Part shown: piece by piece, positions 1 to 5,533 of the stretch
How the letters are laid out: each line of letters starts with the position of its first letter
Position numbering within the stretch: the stretch's first letter is position 1
Assembly (NCBI GenBank): GCA_947377595.1
Contig: CANCGK010000050.1
Location: 1 to 6,970, forward strand
Length of the DNA stretch: 6,970 nucleotides
Source of the DNA: a bacterium
GTDB taxonomy: Bacteria; Babelota; Babeliae; Babelales; Chromulinivoraceae
Reading direction: 5' to 3'
The notes under the pieces: generated by a model
The model's database searches: none
The model's input: the letters and a program-made list of their open reading frames with translations, nothing else
Told to the model about the DNA's origin: nothing
Position numbers and translations under genes: made by a program

Positions 1-466
1 TAAAAATCAAACGAATATCTTGAGTAAAAGCACTATCTTTAAAATTTCCCGCTTCATCAAAACAAATTTTATACAACTGATCCATGCCTTTATAAAAACT
101 TTTCAGATACCATTCTGGTATAGGCATTCTACACAATAAAATCAAAGCTTTAATTTGTGCTCGAGGATTATCATGCAAATTTGCGTCATCAAATATTTTT
201 TCAATTGCTTGTGTTGAAGTATACAACATATTTTTATAAGGAACATCAAGCACATCTGCCTGAAAATCGTAAGGCACATGCTCATCACGAGTAAAAAAAT
301 TATAACTACGTTGCACAATTGATGCAGCAAGCTGCGCATAACCTTGCACCATAGCTATTTTTTCTTGTCGTTGAGCCATAATATCAGCTTGATCAATTGA
401 TGAACCTGCAAACAAATACCCTCCCGATACCATCAATACCATACAGTGTTGTAATCTTACCTGCAT
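1..466 (-). CDS. Unrecognised secreted protein, N-terminal part (cut by window edge)
   Basis: An open frame runs from ATG at 464-466 off the left edge, giving 155 complete codons without a stop. I do not recognise the family. Residues 1-23 look like a signal peptide: a basic start (Arg4), a hydrophobic stretch around residues 9-20, then Ala-Gly-Ser-Ser, so cleavage near residues 20-23 is plausible. The rest is soluble in character, with an Ala/Gln-rich helix at about 28-52 and aromatic patches (YNFF at 55-58, PEWY at 117-120). The start is supported by an AAGGGA Shine-Dalgarno about 7 nt upstream and by a candidate promoter at 515-544. Met9 and Met12 are possible alternative starts but would shorten the signal sequence. 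The gene lies downstream of the ligase, separated by a hairpin and its own promoter, so it is probably a separate unit. Export across the inner membrane is inferred; no function can be given. Confidence 0.7.
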   Translation of the reverse strand, partial: MQVRLQHCMVLMVSGGYLFAGSSIDQADIMAQRQEKIAMVQGYAQLAASIVQRSYNFFTRDEHVPYDFQADVLDVPYKNMLYTSTQAIEKIFDDANLHDNPRAQIKALILLCRMPIPEWYLKSFYKGMDQLYKICFDEAGNFKDSAFTQDIRLIF

Positions 467-514
467 TACAATTCCCTTTACTCTAAAAAAATACTATTCC
501 ACCCCTTAAAAAGG

Positions 515-544
515 ATCATAATTTTTTTGAGTAAATAAAGTCAA
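515..544 (-). promoter_or_regulatory. Candidate sigma70-type promoter of the partial secreted-protein gene
   Basis: On the minus strand a -35 box TTGACT (539-544) is followed after 18 nt by a -10 box TATGAT (515-520). Each matches the consensus at 5 of 6 positions. The predicted transcript would start near 508 and carry a leader of about 40 nt containing the AAGGGA ribosome site. The placement between the ligase hairpin and the gene start supports it. In AT-rich DNA, chance matches are common, so it remains a prediction. Confidence 0.45.
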
Positions 545-571
545 TTGTCACAGACAAAATAATTTGAATAT

Positions 572-601
572 GCTGATAGATTTATGCACAAATCTATCAG
601 C
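572..601 (-). terminator. Perfect 12-bp hairpin after the ligase gene (likely terminator)
   Basis: A 12-bp perfect inverted repeat (572-583 with 590-601) encloses a 6-nt loop and starts 12 nt past the ligase stop codon. The position suits termination of the pgsA-ligase transcript. It lacks a clear uridine run on the minus strand (the following bases read ATATTCAAATT), so it may instead stabilise the 3' end of the mRNA or work poorly as an intrinsic terminator. Confidence 0.5.
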
Positions 602-613
602 GGTCAATAATTA

Positions 614-2365
614 TTAATCTTTTAATACCTGCTGATATTGAATTTCATACAAATGAGCCAACTCTACACTCGTTGTAGCGTTGATTGCAGATTTATCAAT
701 ACGATATTGAATAAATCGAGGAAAACGTAATGCATAACCTAAAGAACTATCAGTTTTACCTGCTGTATGCAATGGTGATTGCGTAATATCATCTGCACGA
801 ATTTCACAAACAATATTTGGATATGTCCAAACATCGGGCCATAAACTTTTGGCAACAATAACATTATCTGGTTTGTCAGCAACAGCTATCTGATCACAGC
901 GAATTTTTAAATCGATAAATTCGATATCGGTCATCCCTGTACCAACTTTTGCAATAGACTCAAAGCAATCTTGCTCCTGATTATAAACTCCAACCAGAAA
1001 CGCTCCTATGCCAAGATTAGCCCTTCTACCTTGCCCAAAGTAATAACCTAAGACAACAGTATCAATTGTATCACCTAATTTTTGACCCGTGCGACGCTTT
1101 AATTTAATCCAATTAAAATTTCGTTTACCAGGCTGATAAACCGCATCAATTTTTTTCACCACCAAACCTTCAAGGCCTGCGGTAATAGTTTGTAAAAAAT
1201 AATCATCAAGATCTTTACCGGTTGATACTATTTTTTCGTCAATTAAAAATACATCGACATTTTTAAGACGATCAACAATAGAGCCTAACTGAATTCGACG
1301 ATCTTCGTGCGTTGATTCTAACATCGATTGGCCGTTAAGATATAACAAATCAAATAAATAGACACGCAATGGAATTTCATCAGCTACTTGACCAATATTA
1401 TGTTTTCTTTTACGACGAACCGTTTCTTGAAATTGTAAAAAAGTATCAGTTGCTTCCTGATAACCAATCGCTTCACCTTCACAAATTAATGTTTGAACTG
1501 GCAATTGAATAATTTCCTGTACAAGATCAGGAAACATTTGTGACATATCAATTAAATTACGAGAATAAAATTTAACAATCGGCTCATGACCACGTTTATC
1601 AAGGTGAATTTGCAAACGAAAACCATCTAATTTTGGTTGTGCAACACATGTTCCTAATTTATCAATAACATCATGTGGAGTGGCAAGACGCTCTGCTGCT
1701 GCAGGTCGAATAGGAATCCCCACTTGAGGTGTCATTTTTTCTACCGCATCAATACCATCATGCTTTAAAGTATAAATAACTAAACCTAAATCAGCACAAA
1801 CATTATATGCATATTCAATCGAATCTTGCAAAGATTTATTACCTACCAACATCCAAGAAAATGCATCAATCAATGTCATATCAGAAAAACCAAGTCGCAA
1901 TGATTTGGTAATCACACGAACAACATATTTAGCAGAAAGCCCATCAAGTTGCTGTAACAATAATACTAAATACTGTAATTTAAGCTCAGTTGAACCATTA
2001 CCTTGTATTTTTGCAACGAAAATCAACTGCTCGTACACTTGTTCAATGGTCAATCCTTGATCGACACCCTGCCAATCAGCTTGCACAACACTGCCCAAAT
2101 CTCCAGTTTTTTTATATTCAGACGCAACATCTGCTGATGATACACCAACCAATGATGCTATAATTTCGATCAAACCTTTATCTGCAATGTTAAATTGTAA
2201 ATTTTGATAACAAGCATATAAATCACCCAAAGAAAGATAGGTGACAATTTGTGCTTGCTGCGCAGTCATTACTTGCAAAACAGATGCAAGCAACTTTGTT
2301 TTTTCAACACGACTTGCTGTATTTTCTAATGTTTCAAACAATTGAGCTACTTGAGAAAACTTCAT
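614..2365 (-). CDS. ATP-dependent DNA ligase, archaeal/eukaryotic (ligase I) type
   Basis: Seals nicks in duplex DNA through a ligase-adenylate intermediate, in replication or repair. The 583-residue length matches the three-domain archaeal ligase family: an N-terminal DNA-binding domain (about 1-180), an adenylation domain (about 215-425) and a C-terminal OB-fold (about 435-560). Visible motifs are I (K245-L-D-G-F-R250, Lys245 being the adenylated residue), III (FYSRN, 266-270), EGEAIG (296-301), IIIa (YLFDLLYLNG, 336-345), IV (EGLVVKK, 399-405) and V (WIKLK, 419-423). A conserved basic C-terminal stretch ends in RFPR (547-550). All key catalytic residues are present, so it should be active. 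The ATG lies 6 nt after the pgsA stop, and a TAGGT ribosome site overlaps that stop, indicating translational coupling. Most bacteria replicate with the NAD-dependent LigA; whether this organism also has LigA is not visible here. It is not the short bacterial LigC/LigD type, which lacks the N-terminal domain. Confidence 0.95.
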   Translation of the reverse strand: MKFSQVAQLFETLENTASRVEKTKLLASVLQVMTAQQAQIVTYLSLGDLYACYQNLQFNIADKGLIEIIASLVGVSSADVASEYKKTGDLGSVVQADWQGVDQGLTIEQVYEQLIFVAKIQGNGSTELKLQYLVLLLQQLDGLSAKYVVRVITKSLRLGFSDMTLIDAFSWMLVGNKSLQDSIEYAYNVCADLGLVIYTLKHDGIDAVEKMTPQVGIPIRPAAAERLATPHDVIDKLGTCVAQPKLDGFRLQIHLDKRGHEPIVKFYSRNLIDMSQMFPDLVQEIIQLPVQTLICEGEAIGYQEATDTFLQFQETVRRKRKHNIGQVADEIPLRVYLFDLLYLNGQSMLESTHEDRRIQLGSIVDRLKNVDVFLIDEKIVSTGKDLDDYFLQTITAGLEGLVVKKIDAVYQPGKRNFNWIKLKRRTGQKLGDTIDTVVLGYYFGQGRRANLGIGAFLVGVYNQEQDCFESIAKVGTGMTDIEFIDLKIRCDQIAVADKPDNVIVAKSLWPDVWTYPNIVCEIRADDITQSPLHTAGKTDSSLGYALRFPRFIQYRIDKSAINATTSVELAHLYEIQYQQVLKD

Positions 2366-2371
2366 ACATAC

Positions 2372-2950
2372 CTACTTTTGTAAAAATCTATAAAAAACTA
2401 AAAAATAAAGCATGGCCGAATACCATGCCAATAGACAGCTTGCACACAATAGCACAAATTCAATGCAATTAAAAATAAGAGCATAATCAAACATCTCAAT
2501 AGGATCAACAATTATCCATGCAATACAAGCAATTTGCACGCATGTTTTTAATTTGCCAAAAGATGAAACTTTTATATGCACACCAGATTCAAGTGCAATT
2601 TCTCGCAATCCCATCATGAACAGTTCTCGACCTATCAATAAAAGAACCCAAACATAAGAAATTTTATGAATTGCAAGCAATCCGACAAGCGCAGAACCTG
2701 TTAAAAATTTATCCGCAAGATGATCAAGCGTTGCTCCAAGCGCCGTTGTTTGATGATACGTGCGCGCAAAAAAGCCATCAAGAAAATCGGTAAAGCCGAA
2801 AAATAAAAATAACGCCGCGACCGCAACGTTGATACAATAATCATGCATTGGTAAATAATGCACAATAAAAAAAGGCACCATAACCGGTGCACCACATAAT
2901 CGAAGTAAAGTTATATACGTAGAAAACGTAATTTTTTTTGCATGTTTCAA
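2372..2950 (-). CDS. pgsA: CDP-diacylglycerol--glycerol-3-phosphate 3-phosphatidyltransferase (PgsA)
   Basis: An integral membrane CDP-alcohol phosphatidyltransferase that joins glycerol-3-phosphate to CDP-diacylglycerol, giving phosphatidylglycerol phosphate, the committed step to phosphatidylglycerol. The family signature is complete: D55-x2-D58-G59-x2-A62-R63-x8-G72-x3-D76-x3-D80, the aspartates binding the metal and the CDP group. Hydrophobic segments lie at about 18-32, 38-54, 83-110, 138-147 and 156-188. The 192-residue length is normal for PgsA. The start is TTG (2948-2950): an in-frame TAA lies two codons upstream and the first in-frame ATG is codon 24, inside the first membrane region, so TTG is the reasonable choice; a weak GGAT lies about 8 nt upstream. 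Its stop is 6 nt before the ligase ATG, and the GIY-YIG gene ends 18 nt upstream. Related enzymes of the superfamily (for example phosphatidylserine synthase) cannot be fully excluded, but PgsA is the best fit. Confidence 0.88.
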   Translation of the reverse strand: MKHAKKITFSTYITLLRLCGAPVMVPFFIVHYLPMHDYCINVAVAALFLFFGFTDFLDGFFARTYHQTTALGATLDHLADKFLTGSALVGLLAIHKISYVWVLLLIGRELFMMGLREIALESGVHIKVSSFGKLKTCVQIACIAWIIVDPIEMFDYALIFNCIEFVLLCASCLLAWYSAMLYFLVFYRFLQK

Positions 2951-2968
2951 AATTTAATCCATTGCAAA

Positions 2969-3211
2969 TCAGATGAATCTTTTATATTTAAATACTCTTC
3001 CAGAACCTGATTTTAAATATTCTTCAAACGCTATTGCCTTTATTTTATCTGAAAAAGCAATATAAGTAATTATTTTCCATGGCTTATATTTATTAGTATG
3101 AAATGAAGAACCATTATTATGCAATTTTAAACGATTTTCAATATTTTCTGTATAACCAACATAATATTGATCTACAAAATTAATCGATTGCAAAATATAA
3201 ACATAATACAT
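2969..3211 (-). CDS. Small single-domain GIY-YIG nuclease-superfamily protein (YhbQ/UPF0213-like)
   Basis: An 80-residue protein consisting of one GIY-YIG domain, the usual size for the stand-alone YhbQ-like group. The opening MYYVYILQS gives the GIY strand, YYVGYT (16-21) the YIG element, R27 the candidate catalytic arginine and H31 a nearby conserved polar residue. E63 in FEEYLKSGSGR is the candidate metal-binding glutamate, and that tail is typical of the group. The fold supports DNA cleavage or structure-specific DNA binding, but the cellular role of these small proteins is poorly defined. The ATG at 3209-3211 is fixed by the conserved N-terminus, although no Shine-Dalgarno is evident and a TATAAT (3214-3219) lies only 2 nt upstream. 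The gene ends 18 nt before pgsA and probably shares its transcript. Confidence 0.9.
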   Translation of the reverse strand: MYYVYILQSINFVDQYYVGYTENIENRLKLHNNGSSFHTNKYKPWKIITYIAFSDKIKAIAFEEYLKSGSGRVFKYKRFI

Positions 3212-3237
3212 ATATTATAACACTTTAACACATGACC

Positions 3238-3268
3238 GTCCTCCTGCGCTCTACGAGCTCTGGCGGAC
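3238..3268. repeat. Imperfect hairpin downstream of tRNA-CAU, same layout as the tRNA-end elements
   Basis: Seven-nt outer arms (3238-3244 and 3262-3268; 6 of 7 pair) flank a 3x3 internal loop (TGC opposite TCT), a 4-bp inner stem (GCTC/GAGC) and a 3-nt loop TAC. On the plus strand it is followed by a T-rich tract (about 3272-3300), as in an intrinsic terminator, yet no plus-strand gene precedes it. It is locally GC-rich in an AT-rich background. The outer-stem, 3x3-loop, inner-stem layout matches the hairpins overlapping the two tRNA genes, although the loop triplets differ. Confidence 0.5.
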
Positions 3269-3318
3269 AGCTTTCGTTTTGTTTTTTTGATTTTTTATTT
3301 TCTTGCCTCATTTGACGC

Positions 3319-3351
3319 TGGCATGCCAGCTGAAGCCTTGGCGAAAGCTGG
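3319..3351 (-). repeat. Structured element overlapping the CCA end of tRNA-CAU
   Basis: Plus-strand reading: TGGCATGCCA (3319-3328) runs into a hairpin at 3326-3351. The hairpin consists of CCA plus GCT (3326-3331), GAA (3332-3334), GCC, a 2-nt turn, GGC, GAA (3343-3345), then AGC plus TGG (3346-3351). The last TGG is the complement of the CCA encoded by the tRNA. The outer 6 bp are perfect, and GAA faces GAA in a 3x3 internal loop. The adjoining 3317-3330 is a perfect 14-nt palindrome. A sister element with a different but still paired triplet lies at tRNA-Leu (5280-5316). Confidence 0.7.
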
Positions 3352-3425
3352 TGGCTGCACAGGGATTCGAACCCCGGACCTACGGATTATGATTCCGTCG
3401 CTCTAACCAACTGAGCTATGCAGCC
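3349..3425 (-). tRNA. tRNA-Met (CAU), probably elongator; CCA encoded
   Basis: A full cloverleaf of 77 nt including the encoded CCA. The 7-bp acceptor stem is perfect (GGCTGCA with TGCAGCC), the D-stem is GCTC/GAGC, and the anticodon stem ACGGA/TCCGT encloses a 7-nt loop with anticodon CAT at 3389-3391. The variable loop is AGGTC, the T-stem CGGGG/CCCTG has one G-U pair, and the T-loop is TTCGAAT. The discriminator is A. The paired G1-C72 argues against initiator tRNA, so elongator Met is most likely. A lysidine-modified tRNA-Ile that reads AUA also has a CAU anticodon and cannot be ruled out. It begins 34 nt after the secD stop with no obvious promoter in between, so it may be processed from the secD transcript. 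Confidence 0.95.
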
Positions 3426-3459
3426 ACACAAATTTTAATTTCTAAAATCTAGTATATCA

Positions 3460-5019
3460 TTAAATACTTAATTTGGAAACATGAAATGTAGTTAAATACA
3501 TTTTAAATATAGATTTCAAGAAAAACAAGCCTGTTACCAACGTTGAAATAATACCAAGCATCATCGTTACAGCAAATCCTTGGATAGGACCTGTTCCAAA
3601 ATAGAACAATACAGCCGCAACAATAAATGTTGTAATATTTGCATCCAAGATAACCATCATTGCATCAGCAAATCCGTCTTGAACTGCTTGAGTAATTGAA
3701 AGACCTCGAGACAAACATTCTCTAATTTGTTCATAAATCAAAATTGAAGCATCAACAGCCATACCTACAGTTAAAATCATACCTGCGATACCTGGCAATG
3801 TTAAGGTAGCTTTCACTAACGACATGAACAATAAAATCAAAATTAAGTTATAAGCTAAAGCTAAAACCGCAAAGAATCCACTCAAGCGATAAAAGTATAT
3901 GCCAAAAACTAATAAAAAGAATAATCCAATTACGCATGAAAGTAAACCTTTATTTACAGATTCTTGTCCAAGCGTTGGTCCGATTTGACGTTCTGATATA
4001 AAATCTACCTTTGCTTTAAATGCTCCTGACTTTAAAAGCTTAGCTAAAGTAGCAGCTTCGTCAGCTTTAAAGTTACCTTGAATTAAACCATTTTTACCAA
4101 TAGCGCTATTAATTGTAGCAACTTGAACAATTTGACCATCAAGTACAATTGCTAAAGGTTTACCAATATTACGACTTGTTAATTCATGGAATCTTTTGCC
4201 ACCTTCGTCATCAAATTCAAAGTGTACACACAACTCTGTTTGCAATTCTCCGCCAAAATCAACTTTAGCATTTTTAAAGAATTTGCCAGAAACTGTCGCG
4301 TAATCAGGAACTAAATAATACATTTTTCCTTTTGAACCACGAGATGATCCAGAAACAATCATCGTACCTTCTGGTAACTCATGATCATATTTATCCATCA
4401 ACTCTTGGCGAGAAGGCGCACTATCTTCGACAATTTTAAATTCCATGATCGCTGACTGACCGATCATTGTTTTTGCTTGCTCTGGATCTTGCACGTCTGG
4501 CAATTCAACAACAATAAAACGGTTATCTTGTTTACTGATATGAATTTCAGCAACACTCAAACCATTTAAACGGCGCTCTAAAATATGAATATTTGCATCC
4601 GCTGCATCAGAAATCAAATGATTTAAATACATTTCAGATAAAGAAACTTGCAATTCATTTTCTTTGACTGTGTAAACTAATTGATTGTAATCATGACGGA
4701 ATAAAACTTGAGCTTCTTGAGCTTGTTGTTTTGAATCAAACACAAAACTTAACATATTATTTTGAAAAACTGGCTTTGATTCAAGTTCTATTGCAGCTTG
4801 ATCAAGAATCGCCTGAAACGATTTAATTTTATCGTACAATTCTGTTTTAATAACATCATTTTGATCAATTTCTAAGGTAATATAACTGCCGCCAACAAGA
4901 TCTATACCAAACTTTAAAGCATCTTTGCCTTTAAAACTAAAGTAAGCTACTGTTGCTGCTGCAAGCAATACCCATCCCATAAAACTCGATGTAAAAATTC
5001 GCTTCATTGTCATATTCAT
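3460..5019 (-). CDS. secD: Protein translocase subunit SecD
   Basis: Inner-membrane RND-family subunit that works with SecF and SecYEG, using the proton-motive force to help pull exported proteins across the membrane. Its 519 residues have the SecD layout. TM1 is at about 12-28, followed by the motif FGIDLVGG (37-44; most SecDs have GLDL). The large periplasmic region (about 45-355) contains ERRLNGLSVAE (148-158), the VVELPDVQDP strand (170-179) and IGQSAIMEFK (186-195). Five further membrane segments (about 357-377, 380-400, 405-430, 453-475, 480-502) hold VGMAVDAS (418-425, Asp423) and LDANITT (458-464, Asp459), sites linked to proton conduction in the family. The first of three close ATGs is preferred because AGGAG (5027-5031) lies 7 nt before it. 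No secF follows: the next gene downstream is a tRNA, so SecF must be encoded elsewhere or be absent. Confidence 0.97.
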   Translation of the reverse strand: MNMTMKRIFTSSFMGWVLLAAATVAYFSFKGKDALKFGIDLVGGSYITLEIDQNDVIKTELYDKIKSFQAILDQAAIELESKPVFQNNMLSFVFDSKQQAQEAQVLFRHDYNQLVYTVKENELQVSLSEMYLNHLISDAADANIHILERRLNGLSVAEIHISKQDNRFIVVELPDVQDPEQAKTMIGQSAIMEFKIVEDSAPSRQELMDKYDHELPEGTMIVSGSSRGSKGKMYYLVPDYATVSGKFFKNAKVDFGGELQTELCVHFEFDDEGGKRFHELTSRNIGKPLAIVLDGQIVQVATINSAIGKNGLIQGNFKADEAATLAKLLKSGAFKAKVDFISERQIGPTLGQESVNKGLLSCVIGLFFLLVFGIYFYRLSGFFAVLALAYNLILILLFMSLVKATLTLPGIAGMILTVGMAVDASILIYEQIRECLSRGLSITQAVQDGFADAMMVILDANITTFIVAAVLFYFGTGPIQGFAVTMMLGIISTLVTGLFFLKSIFKMYLTTFHVSKLSI

Positions 5020-5026
5020 GAAAACT

Positions 5027-5031
5027 CTCCT
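5027..5031 (-). promoter_or_regulatory. Strong Shine-Dalgarno of secD
   Basis: AGGAG on the minus strand, 7 nt before ATG 5017-5019. It selects the first of three in-frame ATG codons (codons 1, 3 and 5). Clear ribosome sites are scarce in this window, so this one suggests efficient SecD translation. Confidence 0.8.
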
Positions 5032-5075
5032 CGACTCTCATAATTGAATAAATATTTTATAACTTGAGAAAAAAC

Positions 5076-5108
5076 TTTATAACATTCTTTAGAGCTCAAA
5101 TCTGTCAA
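5076..5108 (-). promoter_or_regulatory. Possible secD promoter (extended -10)
   Basis: On the minus strand TGTTATAAA (5076-5084) forms an extended -10 element, and a perfect TTGACA lies upstream at 5103-5108. The 21-nt spacing is too long for a standard sigma70 pair, so the extended -10 would have to act largely alone. A competing TATAAT toward secD lies in the repeat at 5125-5130. The leader would be about 50 nt. Confidence 0.3.
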
Positions 5109-5123
5109 AACAGAATTTTATAG

Positions 5124-5179
5124 TATTATAAACATTCATATAAAATGGCCTGCCATACGAAGCTTGTTAAAGCGAAGTA
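5124..5179 (-). repeat. 56-bp direct repeat, copy 1 (tRNA-less copy of the tRNA-Leu 3' flank)
   Basis: Identical to 5258-5313 except for one base (A at 5144, C at 5278), offset by 134 bp. It contains the TGGCCTGCCA and GAA/GAA hairpin sequence (5146-5179). The match stops exactly where copy 2 meets the tRNA CCA: copy 1 continues ATG instead of TGG, which breaks the outer hairpin pairs. It carries a minus-strand TATAAT (5125-5130) in front of secD. Confidence 0.9.
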
Positions 5180-5199
5180 ATGATTTTATTTCAATTACA

Positions 5200-5236
5200 G
5201 CCCTATTACGCTCAAGCTTCAAAGGGCATACTTCGC
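5200..5236. repeat. Rearranged, inverted relative of the tRNA-end element
   Basis: Between the two 56-bp copies, on the opposite strand, two pieces of the element occur in swapped order. The plus-strand 10-mer at 5227-5236 is the exact complement of 5306-5315, and 5213-5220 is the complement of the 8-mer at 5293-5300. The segment 5200-5227 also folds in the family layout: 7-nt outer arms with one mismatch, a 3x3 internal loop (GAA opposite GTA, minus-strand reading) and a GCT/AGC core. Confidence 0.5.
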
Positions 5237-5257
5237 ATTTTACTAACATATTTATAT

Positions 5258-5313
5258 TATTATAAACATTCATATAACATGGCCTGCCATACGAAGCTTG
5301 TTAAAGCGAAGTA
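5258..5313 (-). repeat. 56-bp direct repeat, copy 2, directly abutting tRNA-Leu
   Basis: This copy begins (minus-strand sense) immediately after the encoded CCA of tRNA-Leu. Together with TGG at 5314-5316 it completes a hairpin at 5287-5316. CCA-TAC pairs with GTA-TGG (6 bp), GAA (5293-5295) faces GAA (5308-5310), and the inner stem GCTT/AAGC closes a GTTA loop. TGGCCTGCCA at 5280-5289 corresponds to TGGCATGCCA at tRNA-CAU. Confidence 0.9.
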
Positions 5314-5400
5314 TGGTGCCGAAGAAGGGACTCGAACCCCCACAAGATTTCTCTCTCAGCCACCTCAAGGCTGCGTGTCTACCAGTTTCACCACTCCGGC
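5314..5400 (-). tRNA. tRNA-Leu (GAG), CCA encoded
   Basis: A class II tRNA of 87 nt including CCA. The acceptor stem GCCGGAG/CTTCGGC has one G-U pair, the 3-bp D-stem is GTG/CAC, and the anticodon stem CAGCC/GGCTG is perfect. The loop TTGAGGT places anticodon GAG at 5364-5366, reading CUC and CUU codons. A long variable arm has a GAAA loop; the T-stem has three G-C and two G-U pairs; the T-loop is TTCGAGT; the discriminator is A. The gene has its own promoter (5426-5453), and its 3' end is continuous with the 56-bp repeat. Confidence 0.96.
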
Positions 5401-5425
5401 ATATATTTCAAATTTATTGATGTTT

Positions 5426-5453
5426 ATCATAACAAAATCAAAAAAATTCGCAA
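5426..5453 (-). promoter_or_regulatory. Candidate promoter of tRNA-Leu with extended -10
   Basis: The minus-strand -35 box TTGCGA (5448-5453) is separated by 16 nt from the -10 box TATGAT (5426-5431). A TG one base upstream of the -10 makes it an extended -10 (TGTTATGAT). Predicted transcription start is near 5419, about 20 nt before the mature tRNA 5' end, a normal precursor leader. Confidence 0.55.
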
Positions 5454-5533
5454 ACTAAAACCTCGTTTCTATAAAAAGAATCATAAAAAAGACTTAATTC
5501 GTGCTTGTATCTTACATAAAATCCTAAAAATAA

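Noticed and set aside
142..339. Minus-strand open frame of 65 codons inside the left-edge gene
   Set aside because: It lies in another frame of the longer open frame 1-466, which has a signal peptide, Shine-Dalgarno and promoter. Its own product is Cys/Met/Leu-rich without domain character.
2251..2472. Plus-strand open frame across the ligase start and pgsA end
   Set aside because: It is antisense to two well-supported genes, with no homology visible and no ribosome site.
2701..2895. Minus-strand 64-codon frame inside pgsA
   Set aside because: Frame shadow of pgsA, whose complete CDP-alcohol phosphatidyltransferase motif lies in the other frame.
3319..3351. Ordinary intrinsic terminator of tRNA-CAU
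   Set aside because: The stem includes the mature CCA and is not followed by a uridine run on the minus strand, so normal termination there is unlikely.
5124..5313. CRISPR array
   Set aside because: Only two long direct repeats with one intervening segment that itself contains related sequence; no third repeat and no cas gene.
5258..5316. Classical phage or island attachment site at tRNA-Leu
   Set aside because: The duplicated segment contains no tRNA sequence, the copies are only 134 bp apart, and no integrase or cargo is present.
5180..5458. Plus-strand 92-codon open frame between secD and the ankyrin gene
   Set aside because: Its central part is the antisense translation of tRNA-Leu, a familiar annotation artefact (GTRTPTRF followed by PPQGCVSTSFTTPA). 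The remainder is repeat and promoter DNA.
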